Counted from the first letter of the stretch, positions 1 to 8,862 are shown. The stretch is 14,328 bases of DNA from Eudoraea sp. (GCA_013042125.1 JABDQS010000080.1:1-14328), one strand, 5' to 3'. The notes: generated by a model from the letters alone, not told the origin. Numbers and translations: made by a program.

Positions 1-219
1 CCTTGGAACTCCACTTTCCATGATTCCCTGCCCCACGCCCTTTTCATTTTCATAGATCATGGCAGTATCAATATGCCGATAACCAGCTTCCAGGGCCCAT
101 TTGACAGCTTGAATCACCTCATTTCCATCACTGGATTGCCACACCCCCAATCCAAAATAGGGCATCTTTACGCCGTTATGCAGGGTGAAACTTCCTTTAA
201 TATTTGTAATAGTGTCCAT
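1..219 (-). CDS. Aldo/keto reductase, N-terminal 73 residues (partial)
   Basis: Only the first 73 codons are present; the gene runs off the left edge. The reading frame is open from an ATG at 219 to base 1. The protein begins with the beta-hairpin and first barrel strand typical of the aldo/keto reductase family: [14 protein letters not shown], then [18 protein letters not shown]. The catalytic Asp (D51 in HIDTA) and the general-acid Tyr (Y56) are both in place; the Lys and His of the tetrad lie outside the window. The family reduces aldehydes and ketones with NADPH in the cytosol. The N-terminus resembles the YvgN / 2,5-diketo-D-gluconate reductase branch, but the real substrate cannot be read from this fragment. 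The start lies 14 nt downstream of the envC stop on the same strand, so it is probably co-transcribed. I see no functional tie to envC. Confidence 0.88.
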   Translation of the reverse strand, partial: MDTITNIKGSFTLHNGVKMPYFGLGVWQSSDGNEVIQAVKWALEAGYRHIDTAMIYENEKGVGQGIMESGVPR

Positions 220-233
220 GTTGTTACATTTTT

Positions 234-1463
234 TTATAGTTGGTAGATCCATTCCTCCGGATTTAAGCGTGTGGCGTCCCTGTAGAGATAAAATTTCAAT
301 TGAGTAAGTCCGTTCAATCTATTCGTATAGATCTCACCAAGCTCCTCTTTGGCAATTACTTTATCTCCTTTTTTTACATAAAGGTTTGCCAGGTTATAAT
401 AGGTGCTGATATAATTTCCATGTTTTACCTGCACTCCTTTACCCCCTCCGGGCACCGCCAGGATAGCGATCACTTCACCTTCAAAAACTGCCCTTGCCCT
501 GGCGCCTTTATCAGTTGCAATGATCACTCCATTATTCTGATGCTTGATCCCGGGATATACGGCATCGCTATAAATGCCAAATCCTTGTCTTTTTATTCCC
601 TTTTCTACGGGCCAAATGAGTCGGCCTTTATTAGCCGAAAAATTAGTTGCCACCAGAGCCGCTTCGGGTGTCAGCACAAAAGTACTGCTGTTGCCTGTAT
701 TACCTGCTTTCTTATTGGAAGCCGCAATAGCACTCCTAATAAGGCGTTCTATCTGTTCATCTATTCTCTTTGCTTCCGCCTTCTTTTTGTTAATAGCGAT
801 GGCATAATTACTTTCATTTTTTCTAATTGTTTTTAAAAGGCCCTTCTGGTCATTGATCTCCACAAATAATTCTTTCCTGGCCGCTTTGTTCTCCGCAATA
901 AGGGACTCCTTATCCTTGCGCTGGGTGGTAAGATCATTATTCAGCGTAATAAGATCTTCGGTTTTAGATGCAATTTGGACACCCTGTTGCTTTCTGTATT
1001 GGGTATACTGCTTTAAATATTGCAACCTCTTAAAAGCCTGATAAAAATTTTGGGATGACATAAGGAACATCAATCTGCTTTGTTGGGATCTGTTCTGGTA
1101 CGACTTGCGTATCATCTTGGCGTATTCCTCCTTTAAGATCTCCAGATCTTCTCTGAGTTTCGCTATATTTCTTATGTTGGCATTGATCTGTCTGCTCAGT
1201 AAATTAGATTGTTGATTGGTAACACGGATCAATTGCTGTCTTACATTAATTTTCTGATCCAGCATTTCCAGCTGATCCAAAACAGTACCTCTTTGTTTCC
1301 GTTCTGCGAACAACAAACGATTCATTTCCGAGATCTCTTTTTGGAGTTGCTCCCTTTTAGCCTCAAGGGCCTTTTGCTCATTTGTTTGTGCCAGGGTTGA
1401 AGCGCTTGCAAGGATCAAGAAAATCCCAAGTAGTAAAATCCGATTTGCAAAGAATGTTCTCAT
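234..1463 (-). CDS. envC: EnvC-like murein hydrolase activator (coiled coil + degenerate LytM/M23 domain)
   Basis: A 409-residue exported protein. Residues 1-25 form a signal peptide (hydrophobic core, TLA before Q26). Residues about 27-255 are a long charged coiled coil, and residues about 280-405 are a LytM/peptidase M23 fold. The metal and catalytic positions are lost. The HxxxD region reads NNGVI (about 310-314), the YxH position is YYN (N357), and the final HxH is QLK (388-390). This pattern matches EnvC/NlpD-type proteins, which do not cut peptidoglycan but switch on N-acetylmuramoyl-L-alanine amidases at division sites. The role as amidase activator is inferred from the family. The start is 1 nt after the stop of the DUF4292 gene, which implies coupled translation. 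A weak hydrolase with a non-canonical site is the less likely alternative. Confidence 0.88.
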   Translation of the reverse strand: MRTFFANRILLLGIFLILASASTLAQTNEQKALEAKREQLQKEISEMNRLLFAERKQRGTVLDQLEMLDQKINVRQQLIRVTNQQSNLLSRQINANIRNIAKLREDLEILKEEYAKMIRKSYQNRSQQSRLMFLMSSQNFYQAFKRLQYLKQYTQYRKQQGVQIASKTEDLITLNNDLTTQRKDKESLIAENKAARKELFVEINDQKGLLKTIRKNESNYAIAINKKKAEAKRIDEQIERLIRSAIAASNKKAGNTGNSSTFVLTPEAALVATNFSANKGRLIWPVEKGIKRQGFGIYSDAVYPGIKHQNNGVIIATDKGARARAVFEGEVIAILAVPGGGKGVQVKHGNYISTYYNLANLYVKKGDKVIAKEELGEIYTNRLNGLTQLKFYLYRDATRLNPEEWIYQL

Positions 1464-1464
1464 A

Positions 1465-2265
1465 TTAATTCAACACAATCTTATCATATCCAATTGGGAT
1501 CTTGAAAGGGAAACTAATTTTTGCATTGAATTCAACATTTCGAAATTCAATGTCAATTACATTTCGCTGATCATTGTCAATGGCCACTATCCCTACGTTA
1601 TTTGGCATCAGCTTATTATTTTTTTCCTGATAATCTTTGTAGCGAACTTCCAGCAGCCTTTTTTTTAAGGGTTGAGATATTTGTTGTGATGCCAGCTTAA
1701 AGGTTCCGGGTTCTATTTGAAAAAGTGTCTTAAATAGCTCATAGGAAGTACGTGGTTTTAGTTCATAAGATGTAGTGTTGACTGAAACGTCATAACGATC
1801 ATCCCTCAGATCAAAAAGGGCCTCGCCAAGCAAGAGATTTTGCACCTTGGTAAAATCCAGTTCGGTTCCTAATAACTGACTTAGATACTCAAAACTCCCA
1901 TCGAAATAATTGTTCTCCAATTTATTGTAGAAAGAAACCCTGTCTGGCGTGATCAAAGCCTTTACAACACCTAATGGTGCACTTAACCAGATGGTCTTGT
2001 CTTTCTCCATTCTCAGGCTCACCCCTACACTTTGACTAGAGGCACCATCTGAATACTCTATCCTGAGTTTGCTCGTTAGTGTTTTAAAATTGACCGAATT
2101 TCTGTAGTGATTTTTAATGATAGTTTTGGCCGTAAGGTTGGCATCTAAGGTTCTGTCTGATATGATCTTGGCAGATTTGCAGGAGCTGGCCAGGAATAGT
2201 AGAAGTCCAATAAACACCCATCCAATCCTTAATGTACCCTTCTTCACCATCATTCTATGAGCCAT
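1465..2265 (-). CDS. DUF4292 family lipoprotein, possibly LolB-like
   Basis: A 266-residue lipoprotein. After a basic N-terminus and a hydrophobic stretch (about 14-26) comes a lipobox ending at Cys29 (LASSC), so it should be lipidated and placed in the outer membrane. The mature part has the DUF4292 layout: TLTSKLRIEYSDG, then KTIWLSAPLGVVKALI around residues 89-104, then VSFYNKLENNYF. This beta-rich pattern, with a hydrophobic strand ending in PLG, resembles LolA/LolB-type lipoprotein carriers; that link is my inference. The first ATG overlaps the stop of the upstream TPR gene by 11 nt. Met5 or Met6 could also be the start without changing the signal sequence. TPR protein, DUF4292 and the EnvC-like protein form a tight three-gene block, which points to a shared envelope task that I cannot define. 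Confidence 0.85.
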   Translation of the reverse strand: MAHRMMVKKGTLRIGWVFIGLLLFLASSCKSAKIISDRTLDANLTAKTIIKNHYRNSVNFKTLTSKLRIEYSDGASSQSVGVSLRMEKDKTIWLSAPLGVVKALITPDRVSFYNKLENNYFDGSFEYLSQLLGTELDFTKVQNLLLGEALFDLRDDRYDVSVNTTSYELKPRTSYELFKTLFQIEPGTFKLASQQISQPLKKRLLEVRYKDYQEKNNKLMPNNVGIVAIDNDQRNVIDIEFRNVEFNAKISFPFKIPIGYDKIVLN

Positions 2266-3172
2266 TTTTTATTTTGCTAAGATACGTATTTGCCTTTGTT
2301 GTCTCACCCAGCGCGCTATAGGCTTTGACCAATTCACCGTAGAATTTATTTAATAATTCATCATCGTCAAAAACAAAATCCATGCCCATGATTAAAAAAT
2401 CTAAAGCCTCCCTGTAGTGAGCCTTTCCATTAAGGGCCAGCCCTTTAGCGTAATAAAAATAAGGCTGGGCAGGGTATGTTTCCATCGCCTCTTCCGCTTT
2501 CTGATTCAAGAGATCAATTTCTCCTTTCTCAAAAAGTGAATTAAGTTCTACAGTTAATACCTTAACGGGGTTTGCCTCTTTAATATTTTCAATAGCTGGC
2601 AATTCTTCACTTGTAGAATTCTCCTGCCTAATTGAATCCTGGATCTTAGTGGTAAGATCACGGGTAAACTTACTGGAGCTCAGATCCTTCAGAACCTCGC
2701 TTGCCATGTTATATTTTTTATTTTCAAAGTAGATCTTTGCCAGATTTTCTTTTAGCTGCACATTGTCATATGGGATCTGCTTTTTAATTGCTTTTACATC
2801 AGACCCCTGAAGTTCCCTGATCTCTAATAGAGTATTCAGGTACCATAGATTGGCAGGTTTACTTATAATTGCCTCACGTGCGTACTCCTCGGCCATTATC
2901 AATTGATTATTTAATTGATACGTCTTGGCTAATTCGTGATCTATTACATCATTATTAGCTGCCAATTGTTTGCATTTTAAAAGCGCATTAATGGCCTTAC
3001 CATAATTCTCAATACCTTTTTGTTTTAACGCCTCAAAGAACAATTCCTGAAAAACATCAGTATTCTCCTCTAACGAAATGGCTGCACTTTCTTCTTCTTC
3101 CTGTGCAAGCAAACCTCCCGGCAACATAATGGCCACCAGAAAAATAATCGCTATGTGTTGGAACGATCTCAT
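2255..3172 (-). CDS. Exported tetratricopeptide repeat (TPR) protein
   Basis: A 305-residue protein with a signal peptide (residues 1-23, LLA before Q24) and an acidic mature N-terminus. Helical repeats with TPR spacing run from about residue 38 to 150 (for example KQKGIENYGKAINALLKC and NNQLIMAEEYAREA) and again from about 215 to 300 (EKGEIDLLNQKAEEAMETYP, then ALNGKAHYREALDFLIMG). A charged linker near 170-205 separates the two groups. TPR folds bind partner proteins, so this is probably a periplasmic scaffold; no enzymatic motif is visible. AAGG lies 5 nt before the ATG, which supports the start. The 3' end overlaps the DUF4292 gene. The exact role is unknown. Confidence 0.82.
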   Translation of the reverse strand: MRSFQHIAIIFLVAIMLPGGLLAQEEEESAAISLEENTDVFQELFFEALKQKGIENYGKAINALLKCKQLAANNDVIDHELAKTYQLNNQLIMAEEYAREAIISKPANLWYLNTLLEIRELQGSDVKAIKKQIPYDNVQLKENLAKIYFENKKYNMASEVLKDLSSSKFTRDLTTKIQDSIRQENSTSEELPAIENIKEANPVKVLTVELNSLFEKGEIDLLNQKAEEAMETYPAQPYFYYAKGLALNGKAHYREALDFLIMGMDFVFDDDELLNKFYGELVKAYSALGETTKANTYLSKIKNGS

Positions 3173-3217
3173 AAAAACCTTGTAACAGTAATTTTAAGAA
3201 AAGCTTACAAAAACAGA

Positions 3218-3652
3218 CTAATTAGTGCCAGTACTACCAAAACCTCCCTCTCCTCTTGTTGTTTGGGATAATTCTTTTACCTCATACCATTCTGCCCTTT
3301 CATGGCTTGCTATCACCATTTGGGCAATTCTTTCTCCATCATTGACCACAAAGGATTCTTGGGATAAATTAACAAGAATCACGCCAATCTCACCCCGATA
3401 ATCCGCATCAATGGTCCCGGGAGTATTAAGCACGGTAATGCCTTTTTTAGCAGCCAAACCACTTCTTGGACGTATCTGCGCCTCAAATCCTACCGGTAAT
3501 TCAAGGAACAATCCTGTTTTAATGATCATTCGTTCTAGCGGTTTGAGTGTAACCGGGGCATCAAGGTGCGCACGCAGATCCATTCCTGCAGAGGCATTGG
3601 TCTCATAGTGAGGTAATGCATGATTCGATATATTAATGATCTTTATCTTCAT
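3218..3652 (-). CDS. dut: Deoxyuridine 5'-triphosphate nucleotidohydrolase (dUTPase)
   Basis: A 144-residue trimeric dUTPase of normal length. All five family motifs are present in order: AGMDLRA (I), [12 protein letters not shown] (II), [18 protein letters not shown] (III, with the uracil-binding hairpin and catalytic Asp), GERIAQMVI (IV), and the C-terminal [10 protein letters not shown] (V) that closes over the phosphates. The enzyme hydrolyses dUTP to dUMP and diphosphate in the cytosol, which keeps uracil out of DNA and supplies dTMP synthesis. The ATG at 3652 lies inside the end of the flippase gene (20-nt overlap), so translation is probably coupled to it. Its place among envelope genes looks like operon economy and not a functional link. 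Confidence 0.97.
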   Translation of the reverse strand: MKIKIINISNHALPHYETNASAGMDLRAHLDAPVTLKPLERMIIKTGLFLELPVGFEAQIRPRSGLAAKKGITVLNTPGTIDADYRGEIGVILVNLSQESFVVNDGERIAQMVIASHERAEWYEVKELSQTTRGEGGFGSTGTN

Positions 3653-5108
3653 TCTTTACAAATATTCGTTTTAGAACGTCAAATTCCATTTTATAAACCA
3701 CCAGTAAAAATACTAAAAGAAGGAATGACCCGGCGTAGATGTTCCCTTTAAAAACATAAAAAGATAAGGCCGAGAATACTATTGAAATTCCCATATAAAA
3801 ACCAATTTTTCGAAGATTATACGGTATGGGATAATATTTCCTTCCAAAATAAAAAGACAAGATCATCATGCTGGCATAGGCGGTCAGCGTAGCATAGGCC
3901 GAGGCGTAGTAGCCAATTGTCGGAATAAAGAAGTAGTTGATCACAATCGTTATTACGGCGCCTACAATTGAAATATAGGCCCCAAATCTGGTTCTGTCTG
4001 TTACCTTATACCAAACGGATAGATTGTGATAGATCCCCAGACAAAAACTTGCCAGAATAATGATAGGCACAACCGGCATGGCCTCCCAATAATCAGAATT
4101 TAAAACTATCAATTGTTTTAAAAGATCTGCAAAAACCACCACTGCCAGTAAAAGTACGCTTCCTAACACCACAAAATAATTGGTGATCTGAGCATAGGCC
4201 TTTTGTGGATTTTCGGATTTGGAATGACTGAAGAAAAATGGTTCTATCCCAAGGCGGAACGCAGTGGCAAAGAGCGTCATAAACAGGGCTATCTTGTAAC
4301 AGGCAGAGTACTTTCCTATCTCGCTCTTGGCAATTGCGGCCGGCAGAAGTTCTGACAGCATTATGCGATCGAACACTTCATTAATCGTAAAGGCAATGCC
4401 GGCGATCATGACCGGAAGCCCATATCTCACCATTTTTGACCACAAGGCTCTATCGAAGGAATAGGAAGGAAGTATAAAACTTCTGCCCATAAGCAAGAGA
4501 GTAAGTCCACTCGCTATCAGGTTGGAAATAAAAATATAGGAGATTTGAAAATCTGTCTTATAGATTGTTTGAAAAATGCTATCAGGGCTTTCCTGGGCCA
4601 GCTTGGGAAGGAGCAAGAGAAAGAAGACGTTCAAACCTAAATTCACCGCCACATTCAAAATCTTTATGATGGCATATCGCTTGGGTTTCTGTCTGGCCCG
4701 TAACCACGCGAAGGGGACAATGGCCAGCGCATCGAGTGCTAAAATATAGATGACATACTGAATATACTGCTGGTCTATATTCAACAATAATGCCAGTTCA
4801 TTTTGAAAAAGCAGGGCAACCAAAGTGAATAAGAAGGTGGTTGCGCCAAGTGAAATCAGGGAGGTAGATACAACCTTTGTTCTATTGGCCTCACTATTGT
4901 AATACCTGAAAAACGCTGTTTCCATACCATAGGCCAGGATCACATTGAAAATAGCAAACCATGCGAAAATTAGGGTCACTTCTCCATAAGAGCCGGGAGG
5001 CATTACTTTAGTATAAAGCGGCACTAATATAAAAGACAACATTCTGGGCAGGACAGTGGCCAACCCATAAATAAATGTTTGCTTAAATAATTTTTGAAAC
5101 AGACTCAA
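3633..5108 (-). CDS. Polysaccharide/oligosaccharide flippase (Wzx-like, MOP superfamily), TTG start
   Basis: A 491-residue integral membrane protein with about 12-14 hydrophobic helices. The N-terminal [20 protein letters not shown] and [16 protein letters not shown] are typical of the polysaccharide biosynthesis protein family, which flips undecaprenyl-linked sugar units across the inner membrane. The substrate cannot be told; no glycosyltransferases are nearby. The start is a TTG at 5108. There is no ATG upstream before the in-frame stop at 5130-5132, and the next Met (residue 23, within VLPRMLSF) would cut into the first helix. No clear Shine-Dalgarno is seen. The gene lies 54 nt after the lipoprotein gene, with a candidate promoter in the gap, and overlaps dut at its 3' end. 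Confidence 0.9.
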   Translation of the reverse strand: MSLFQKLFKQTFIYGLATVLPRMLSFILVPLYTKVMPPGSYGEVTLIFAWFAIFNVILAYGMETAFFRYYNSEANRTKVVSTSLISLGATTFLFTLVALLFQNELALLLNIDQQYIQYVIYILALDALAIVPFAWLRARQKPKRYAIIKILNVAVNLGLNVFFLLLLPKLAQESPDSIFQTIYKTDFQISYIFISNLIASGLTLLLMGRSFILPSYSFDRALWSKMVRYGLPVMIAGIAFTINEVFDRIMLSELLPAAIAKSEIGKYSACYKIALFMTLFATAFRLGIEPFFFSHSKSENPQKAYAQITNYFVVLGSVLLLAVVVFADLLKQLIVLNSDYWEAMPVVPIIILASFCLGIYHNLSVWYKVTDRTRFGAYISIVGAVITIVINYFFIPTIGYYASAYATLTAYASMMILSFYFGRKYYPIPYNLRKIGFYMGISIVFSALSFYVFKGNIYAGSFLLLVFLLVVYKMEFDVLKRIFVKNEDKDH

Positions 5109-5130
5109 CCGCGCGTTGTTAGGTAAGTCT

Positions 5131-5161
5131 TAAAATTAGGTATTTATAGCCTGCTAACAAA
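5131..5161 (-). promoter_or_regulatory. Candidate promoter for the flippase gene (TTTG-N19-TAATTTTA)
   Basis: On the minus strand TTTG (5161-5158) is followed after 19 nt by TAATTTTA (5138-5131). This is close to the Bacteroidota housekeeping consensus TTTG / TAnnTTTG with its usual spacer. A transcript would start near 5124 and leave a leader of about 16 nt before the TTG start. The element begins just past the stop of the lipoprotein gene, so the flippase-dut-TPR unit may be transcribed both by read-through and from here. Prediction from sequence only. Confidence 0.4.
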
Positions 5162-5162
5162 G

Positions 5163-5681
5163 TTAGTTTTTTGGACGTGAGCGATATAGCAAAGGTTGTT
5201 TTTCTTTAACTCCCTTTAATTTAAAATACTTCATCCTTTTCTGCCCTTTTTCCCTGTAACTGATAACTACTTCGTCCATTTCCAGTTCAAAAGGGAATTC
5301 TCTCTGATCGGTTTTCGGCAGTGGCGGGGGTTGGTTCCCAATTTCTTCTTTGGGATCTGCGTGCATTATCATATCTGACTTTACATTCAGATTCTCATTC
5401 TTATGTTCACAAACCAATACGGAACCATTCTCATTTTGTGCCAGAGAAGGCTTCATAATGTGCCCCCGAAAATAAATCTCTTCAAAGGTCACATCTTCCA
5501 AATTATTTTCGATTGGCAGGTTTAGAGTAAATCCTGAGCCTCCTTCCTCCCTGCCGGCTGTATAGTCCTGACAACTTGGATCCTTTATCGTAAAAGGAGC
5601 TTCCTGAACCAATTTCTTTTGAGAAGAACAGCCAAAAAGTCCAAATAATACTACGATGGTTAACACAGGTAAATTTCTCAT
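5163..5681 (-). CDS. Lipoprotein of unknown function
   Basis: A 172-residue protein with a clear lipoprotein signal: basic start, hydrophobic residues 5-16, and lipobox LFGC with Cys18 followed by SSQKK. The mature part has two more cysteines (C37 and C91) that could form a disulfide. It also has a segment NLPIENNLEDVTFEEIYFRG near residues 54-73 that could form beta strands, a proline patch QPPPLPK near 118-124, and a basic C-terminus. I do not recognise the family and assign no function. It is the first gene after the ATP synthase terminator and has its own candidate promoter, so it should not be expressed as part of the atp operon. A 73-codon frame that overlaps its start in another phase has no support. 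Confidence 0.8.
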   Translation of the reverse strand: MRNLPVLTIVVLFGLFGCSSQKKLVQEAPFTIKDPSCQDYTAGREEGGSGFTLNLPIENNLEDVTFEEIYFRGHIMKPSLAQNENGSVLVCEHKNENLNVKSDMIMHADPKEEIGNQPPPLPKTDQREFPFELEMDEVVISYREKGQKRMKYFKLKGVKEKQPLLYRSRPKN

Positions 5682-5696
5682 GTTTTAGGTCTCTTT

Positions 5697-5725
5697 TAAA
5701 TATAAATACCAATAGTAGTGCCAAA
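5697..5725 (-). promoter_or_regulatory. Candidate promoter for the lipoprotein gene
   Basis: On the minus strand TTTG (5725-5722) is followed after 17 nt by TATATTTA (5704-5697), one base off the Bacteroidota -7 consensus TAnnTTTG. The implied transcript starts close to 5690, only about 9 nt before the ATG at 5681. Some start is needed here because a terminator lies immediately upstream. The short leader is a reason for caution. Confidence 0.35.
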
Positions 5726-5745
5726 AATAGACATTCCGTTACATT

Positions 5746-5777
5746 AAATAAAAAACCCTGACCAATGTCAGGGTTTT
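5746..5777 (-). terminator. Intrinsic terminator of the atp operon
   Basis: A perfect 11-bp inverted repeat, AAAACCCTGAC (5752-5762) and GTCAGGGTTTT (5767-5777), encloses a 4-nt loop. Read on the minus strand the stem is followed by TTTTTTATTT (ending at 5746). It begins 25 nt after the atpG stop. This is a textbook rho-independent terminator oriented for the atp operon; on the plus strand the T-run is only four bases, so it is weaker in that direction. Confidence 0.92.
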
Positions 5778-5802
5778 CACAATATCTATTTTATTACTAA
5801 TT

Positions 5803-6663
5803 CTAATTATTAAGAGCTTCTGCTCCACCAACAATCTCAAGGATCTCGTTTGTAATAGCAGCCTGTCGCGCTTTATTATATGTCAGTTTTAATTGATCTC
5901 TCAGTTCAGATGCGTTGTCTGTTGCCTTGTGCATAGCGGTCATACGTGCACCGTGTTCACTGGCAAATGAATCGCGTACTGCCTTGTATATCTGTGTCTT
6001 CAGAGATTTTGGGATCAGTTCCATAACGATCCTTTCCTGTTCAGGCTCAAAGATATAATCTGTGGCAGACGAGGATTCTGATTTGGAGGCTACTATTGGC
6101 AGAAATTGTTCGGTCATCAAGATCTGAGTAGCTGCATTTTTGAACTTATTATATACCATTACAATATGATCGTAGGTCCCCTCTGAAAAGTAAGTCATAA
6201 GTTCCTTCGCAATTTCGGCTACATTGTCAAAAGAAAGGTCGTCATAAACTGTGCTGTGATTAGCAATAACCGTATTCTTTTTTCTCAAGAGGTCATTTCC
6301 TTTTTTTCCAATAGCCATGAAATGCACTTCCTTGTCCTTATACGTATCCTCTTGTAAAGAAATACATTGTTTGATCACATTAGAATTAAAAGCGCCACAT
6401 AGACCGCGATTAGAGGTAATGGTCACTACCAACACCTTTTGAACCGGACGTTCATCGGCATATGCACTGCCTGCATCCATATCCATGCTTCCGCTTAGAT
6501 TTTGTATAAGTTCTGTAAGCTTATTGGCATAAGGGCGCATGGCAGTAATAGCATCCTGTGCTTTTTTCAACTTTGCAGCTGATACCATCTTCATGGCACT
6601 GGTGATCTGCATGGTTGATGAAACCGACGCTATTCTATTCCTTATTTCCTTAAGATTTGCCAT
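5803..6663 (-). CDS. atpG: ATP synthase F1 subunit gamma
   Basis: A 286-residue subunit gamma, the central rotor shaft of F1 that couples c-ring rotation to catalysis. The N-terminal helix MANLKEIRNRIASVSSTMQI with TSAMKMVSAAKLKKAQ is diagnostic, as are SNRGLCGAFNSN (residues about 82-93) and the C-terminal helix LTYNKARQAAITNEILEIVGG. It starts 17 nt after the atpA stop and is the last gene of this operon: a strong terminator follows, and no atpD or atpC comes next. The protein is of normal length with no sign of damage. Confidence 0.97.
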   Translation of the reverse strand: MANLKEIRNRIASVSSTMQITSAMKMVSAAKLKKAQDAITAMRPYANKLTELIQNLSGSMDMDAGSAYADERPVQKVLVVTITSNRGLCGAFNSNVIKQCISLQEDTYKDKEVHFMAIGKKGNDLLRKKNTVIANHSTVYDDLSFDNVAEIAKELMTYFSEGTYDHIVMVYNKFKNAATQILMTEQFLPIVASKSESSSATDYIFEPEQERIVMELIPKSLKTQIYKAVRDSFASEHGARMTAMHKATDNASELRDQLKLTYNKARQAAITNEILEIVGGAEALNN

Positions 6664-6680
6664 ATTCTATCTTCTCTGAT

Positions 6681-8261
6681 CTAGCTTTTGTACTTCTTCA
6701 CCATGTCCTTGCATACCGAAGTAAGGGTATCGGTTACCTCATCGGTAAGTTTTCCTGCCTTAAGAATATCCAGAACCTTCCTGTGTTTTGCATTTAAAAA
6801 CTCAAGGTAGTCTGTTTCAAATTCCTTTACTTTATCAACGGGCACATCGCGCAATAAGTTCTTAGAACCGGCATAAATGATAGCCACCTGATCTTCAACA
6901 GTAAACGGATCGTTCTGTGCCTGCTTCAATATCTCCACGTTCCTGCGTCCTTTTTCAATTACGTTAAGCGTGGCTGCGTCAAGATCTGAACCGAACTTAG
7001 CAAAGGCTTCCAATTCCCGGAACTGCGCCTGATCTAATTTCAGGGTCCCTGCTACTTTCTTCATGGATTTTATCTGAGCATTTCCCCCAACTCTGGAAAC
7101 CGAGATCCCCACGTTGATCGCCGGTCTTACACCCTGGTTGAACAGATCCTGCTCCAGGAATATCTGTCCATCTGTAATAGAGATCACATTCGTAGGAATA
7201 TACGCCGAAACGTCTCCTGCCTGTGTCTCAATGATTGGTAGGGCTGTTAGTGACCCTCCACCTTTTACCATAGGTTTTAAAACATCCGGAAGGTCATTCA
7301 TGTCCTTTGCTATTGCATCGTCATCAATCACTTTTGCAGCACGTTCCAGGAGTCTTGAGTGAAGATAAAATACATCTCCGGGATATGCTTCCCGTCCTGG
7401 TGGACGTCTAAGCAATAATGAAACTTCTCTGTAGGCAACGGCTTGTTTTGACAGATCATCATAAATGATCAAAGCCGGCCGACCAGAATCTCTAAAATAT
7501 TCCCCAACAGCAGCCCCTGCGAAAGGTGCATATACTTGCATTGGAGCAGGATCTGAGGCGTTGGCGGCAACTATGGTTGTATAAGCCAAAGCACCTTTGT
7601 CTTCCAATGTTTTTGCAATGTTCGCAACGGTAGAAGCTTTTTGACCAATGGCCACATAGATACAATACACTGGCTCCCCGGCATCGTAGAATTCCTTTTG
7701 GTTGATGATGGTATCTATACACACGGTAGTTTTCCCTGTCTGACGGTCACCAATTACCAATTCTCGCTGACCTCTACCAATTGGGATCATGGCATCGATT
7801 GCCTTTACTCCTGTTTGTAGTGGTTCGTTCACCGGCTGACGAAAGATCACCCCGGGTGCCTTTCTTTCCAATGGCATTTCATATGTTTCTCCGGTAATGG
7901 GTCCTTTCCCGTCAATTGGAGTTCCCAAGGTATCTACCACTCGCCCAACTATCCCTTCACCTACATTGATAGAAGCAATTCGCTGTGTTCTTTTTACGGT
8001 AGTTCCCTCTTTGATCCCTCTGGAAGGGCCAAGAAGAACCACCCCCACATTATCTTCTTCCAGGTTAAGAACAATACCCTCAAGGCCTCCATCGAACTCA
8101 ACCAACTCACCGTATTGCGCATTGGAAAGGCCATAAACACGGGCAATTCCATCACCAACCTGCAGAACGGTGCCCATTTCATCTAAGGTTGCTTTTGCTT
8201 CAAAGCCCGATAATTGTTTCTTTAAAATTGCCGATACTTCAGCGGCTTTAACTCCTGCCAT
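6681..8261 (-). CDS. atpA: ATP synthase F1 subunit alpha
   Basis: A 526-residue subunit alpha, which holds the non-catalytic nucleotide sites of F1 and lends an arginine to the catalytic sites on beta. Visible features are Walker A GDRQTGKT (171-178), Walker B LIIYDD (264-269), the strongly conserved [20 protein letters not shown] and [20 protein letters not shown], and the arginine finger in [10 protein letters not shown] (R390). Between ERAAKV and [10 protein letters not shown] sits an insert of about 22 residues ([20 protein letters not shown]) of the type I associate with Bacteroidota alpha subunits. The start ATG is 61 nt after the atpH stop; the gap holds a stem-loop. Confidence 0.98.
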   Translation of the reverse strand: MAGVKAAEVSAILKKQLSGFEAKATLDEMGTVLQVGDGIARVYGLSNAQYGELVEFDGGLEGIVLNLEEDNVGVVLLGPSRGIKEGTTVKRTQRIASINVGEGIVGRVVDTLGTPIDGKGPITGETYEMPLERKAPGVIFRQPVNEPLQTGVKAIDAMIPIGRGQRELVIGDRQTGKTTVCIDTIINQKEFYDAGEPVYCIYVAIGQKASTVANIAKTLEDKGALAYTTIVAANASDPAPMQVYAPFAGAAVGEYFRDSGRPALIIYDDLSKQAVAYREVSLLLRRPPGREAYPGDVFYLHSRLLERAAKVIDDDAIAKDMNDLPDVLKPMVKGGGSLTALPIIETQAGDVSAYIPTNVISITDGQIFLEQDLFNQGVRPAINVGISVSRVGGNAQIKSMKKVAGTLKLDQAQFRELEAFAKFGSDLDAATLNVIEKGRRNVEILKQAQNDPFTVEDQVAIIYAGSKNLLRDVPVDKVKEFETDYLEFLNAKHRKVLDILKAGKLTDEVTDTLTSVCKDMVKKYKS

Positions 8262-8279
8262 ATGATTAAAAATATATGT

Positions 8280-8312
8280 CGAAGTCCCAAGGAATACTCC
8301 TTTTTAACTTCG
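8280..8312 (-). other. Two-tier stem-loop between atpH and atpA
   Basis: CGAAGT (8280-8285) pairs with ACTTCG (8307-8312), and inside it AAGGA (8289-8293) pairs with TCCTT (8298-8302) around a 4-nt loop. It lies in the 61-nt gap between the atpH stop and the atpA ATG. On the minus strand no T-run follows, so it does not look like a terminator. An effect on mRNA stability or atpA translation is possible but unproven. Confidence 0.4.
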
Positions 8313-8322
8313 TAATTAAAAT

Positions 8323-8862
8323 TTATATGCTTTTAGTAAATTCTCTTTTGATCGTATTCAATTTATTTGCGATGCTCGCATCGTATTGCAGGTCACCTAC
8401 CCTCAGGATAAACCCACCAACAATACTTTCATCTATCTTATTTTTTATAGTGATCTTATTCCCTGTTATTTCAGAAACCTGACGCAATACCTTTTTCTCC
8501 AATTCACCAGATAAGGGAACTGCCGTTGTAACAAAAGCTACACCCTCACCTTTCAGATCCTCATTCAGGATTATATACTTTAAGGCCACTTCATTTAATA
8601 AAGAGATCCTTCTATTTTGTATTAAAAGATCGATAAGACCTTCTGTGATCGCATGACTTCCTTTAAAGATAGATTTCAGGGCCTTTTTCTTCAGCTCTCC
8701 TTTTAAAACCGGACTGCCCAGCATTTCGCGCAACTCTTTACTCGCACTCATAGTTGCAACTATGGAACGCATATCCTTTTCCAGGACGTCTGTCTTTTTT
8801 TTCTCAACCGCAAAATCTAAGATCGCTTTTGCGTAACGTGCTGCTGCTCTGGATTCGTTCAT
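8323..8862 (-). CDS. atpH: ATP synthase F1 subunit delta (OSCP)
   Basis: A 179-residue subunit delta, the part of the peripheral stalk that ties the top of F1 to subunit b. The N-terminal RAAARYAKAILDFAVEKKK is the usual first helix, and the C-terminal part includes VTTAVPLSGELEKKV and the conserved beta segment DESIVGGFILRVGDLQYDASI before the last helix with LNTIKREF. The ATG is 6 nt after the atpF stop, in the canonical order b-delta-alpha-gamma. Length and motifs are normal. Confidence 0.96.
   Translation of the reverse strand: MNESRAAARYAKAILDFAVEKKKTDVLEKDMRSIVATMSASKELREMLGSPVLKGELKKKALKSIFKGSHAITEGLIDLLIQNRRISLLNEVALKYIILNEDLKGEGVAFVTTAVPLSGELEKKVLRQVSEITGNKITIKNKIDESIVGGFILRVGDLQYDASIANKLNTIKREFTKSI

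Noticed and set aside
300..836. 178-codon plus-strand open frame opposite envC
   Set aside because: It lies wholly antisense to a well supported EnvC-like gene and its translation is Phe/Ser/Cys-rich with no domain or signal pattern. It is a shadow of the coding strand.
5503..5724. 73-codon minus-strand frame overlapping the lipoprotein start
   Set aside because: It has no signal or domain pattern and is out of frame with the lipoprotein, which has a convincing lipobox.
8262..8322. Promoter for atpA in the atpH-atpA gap
   Set aside because: The only candidate pair (TTG and TATATTTT) is separated by 11 nt, far too short for a Bacteroidota promoter.
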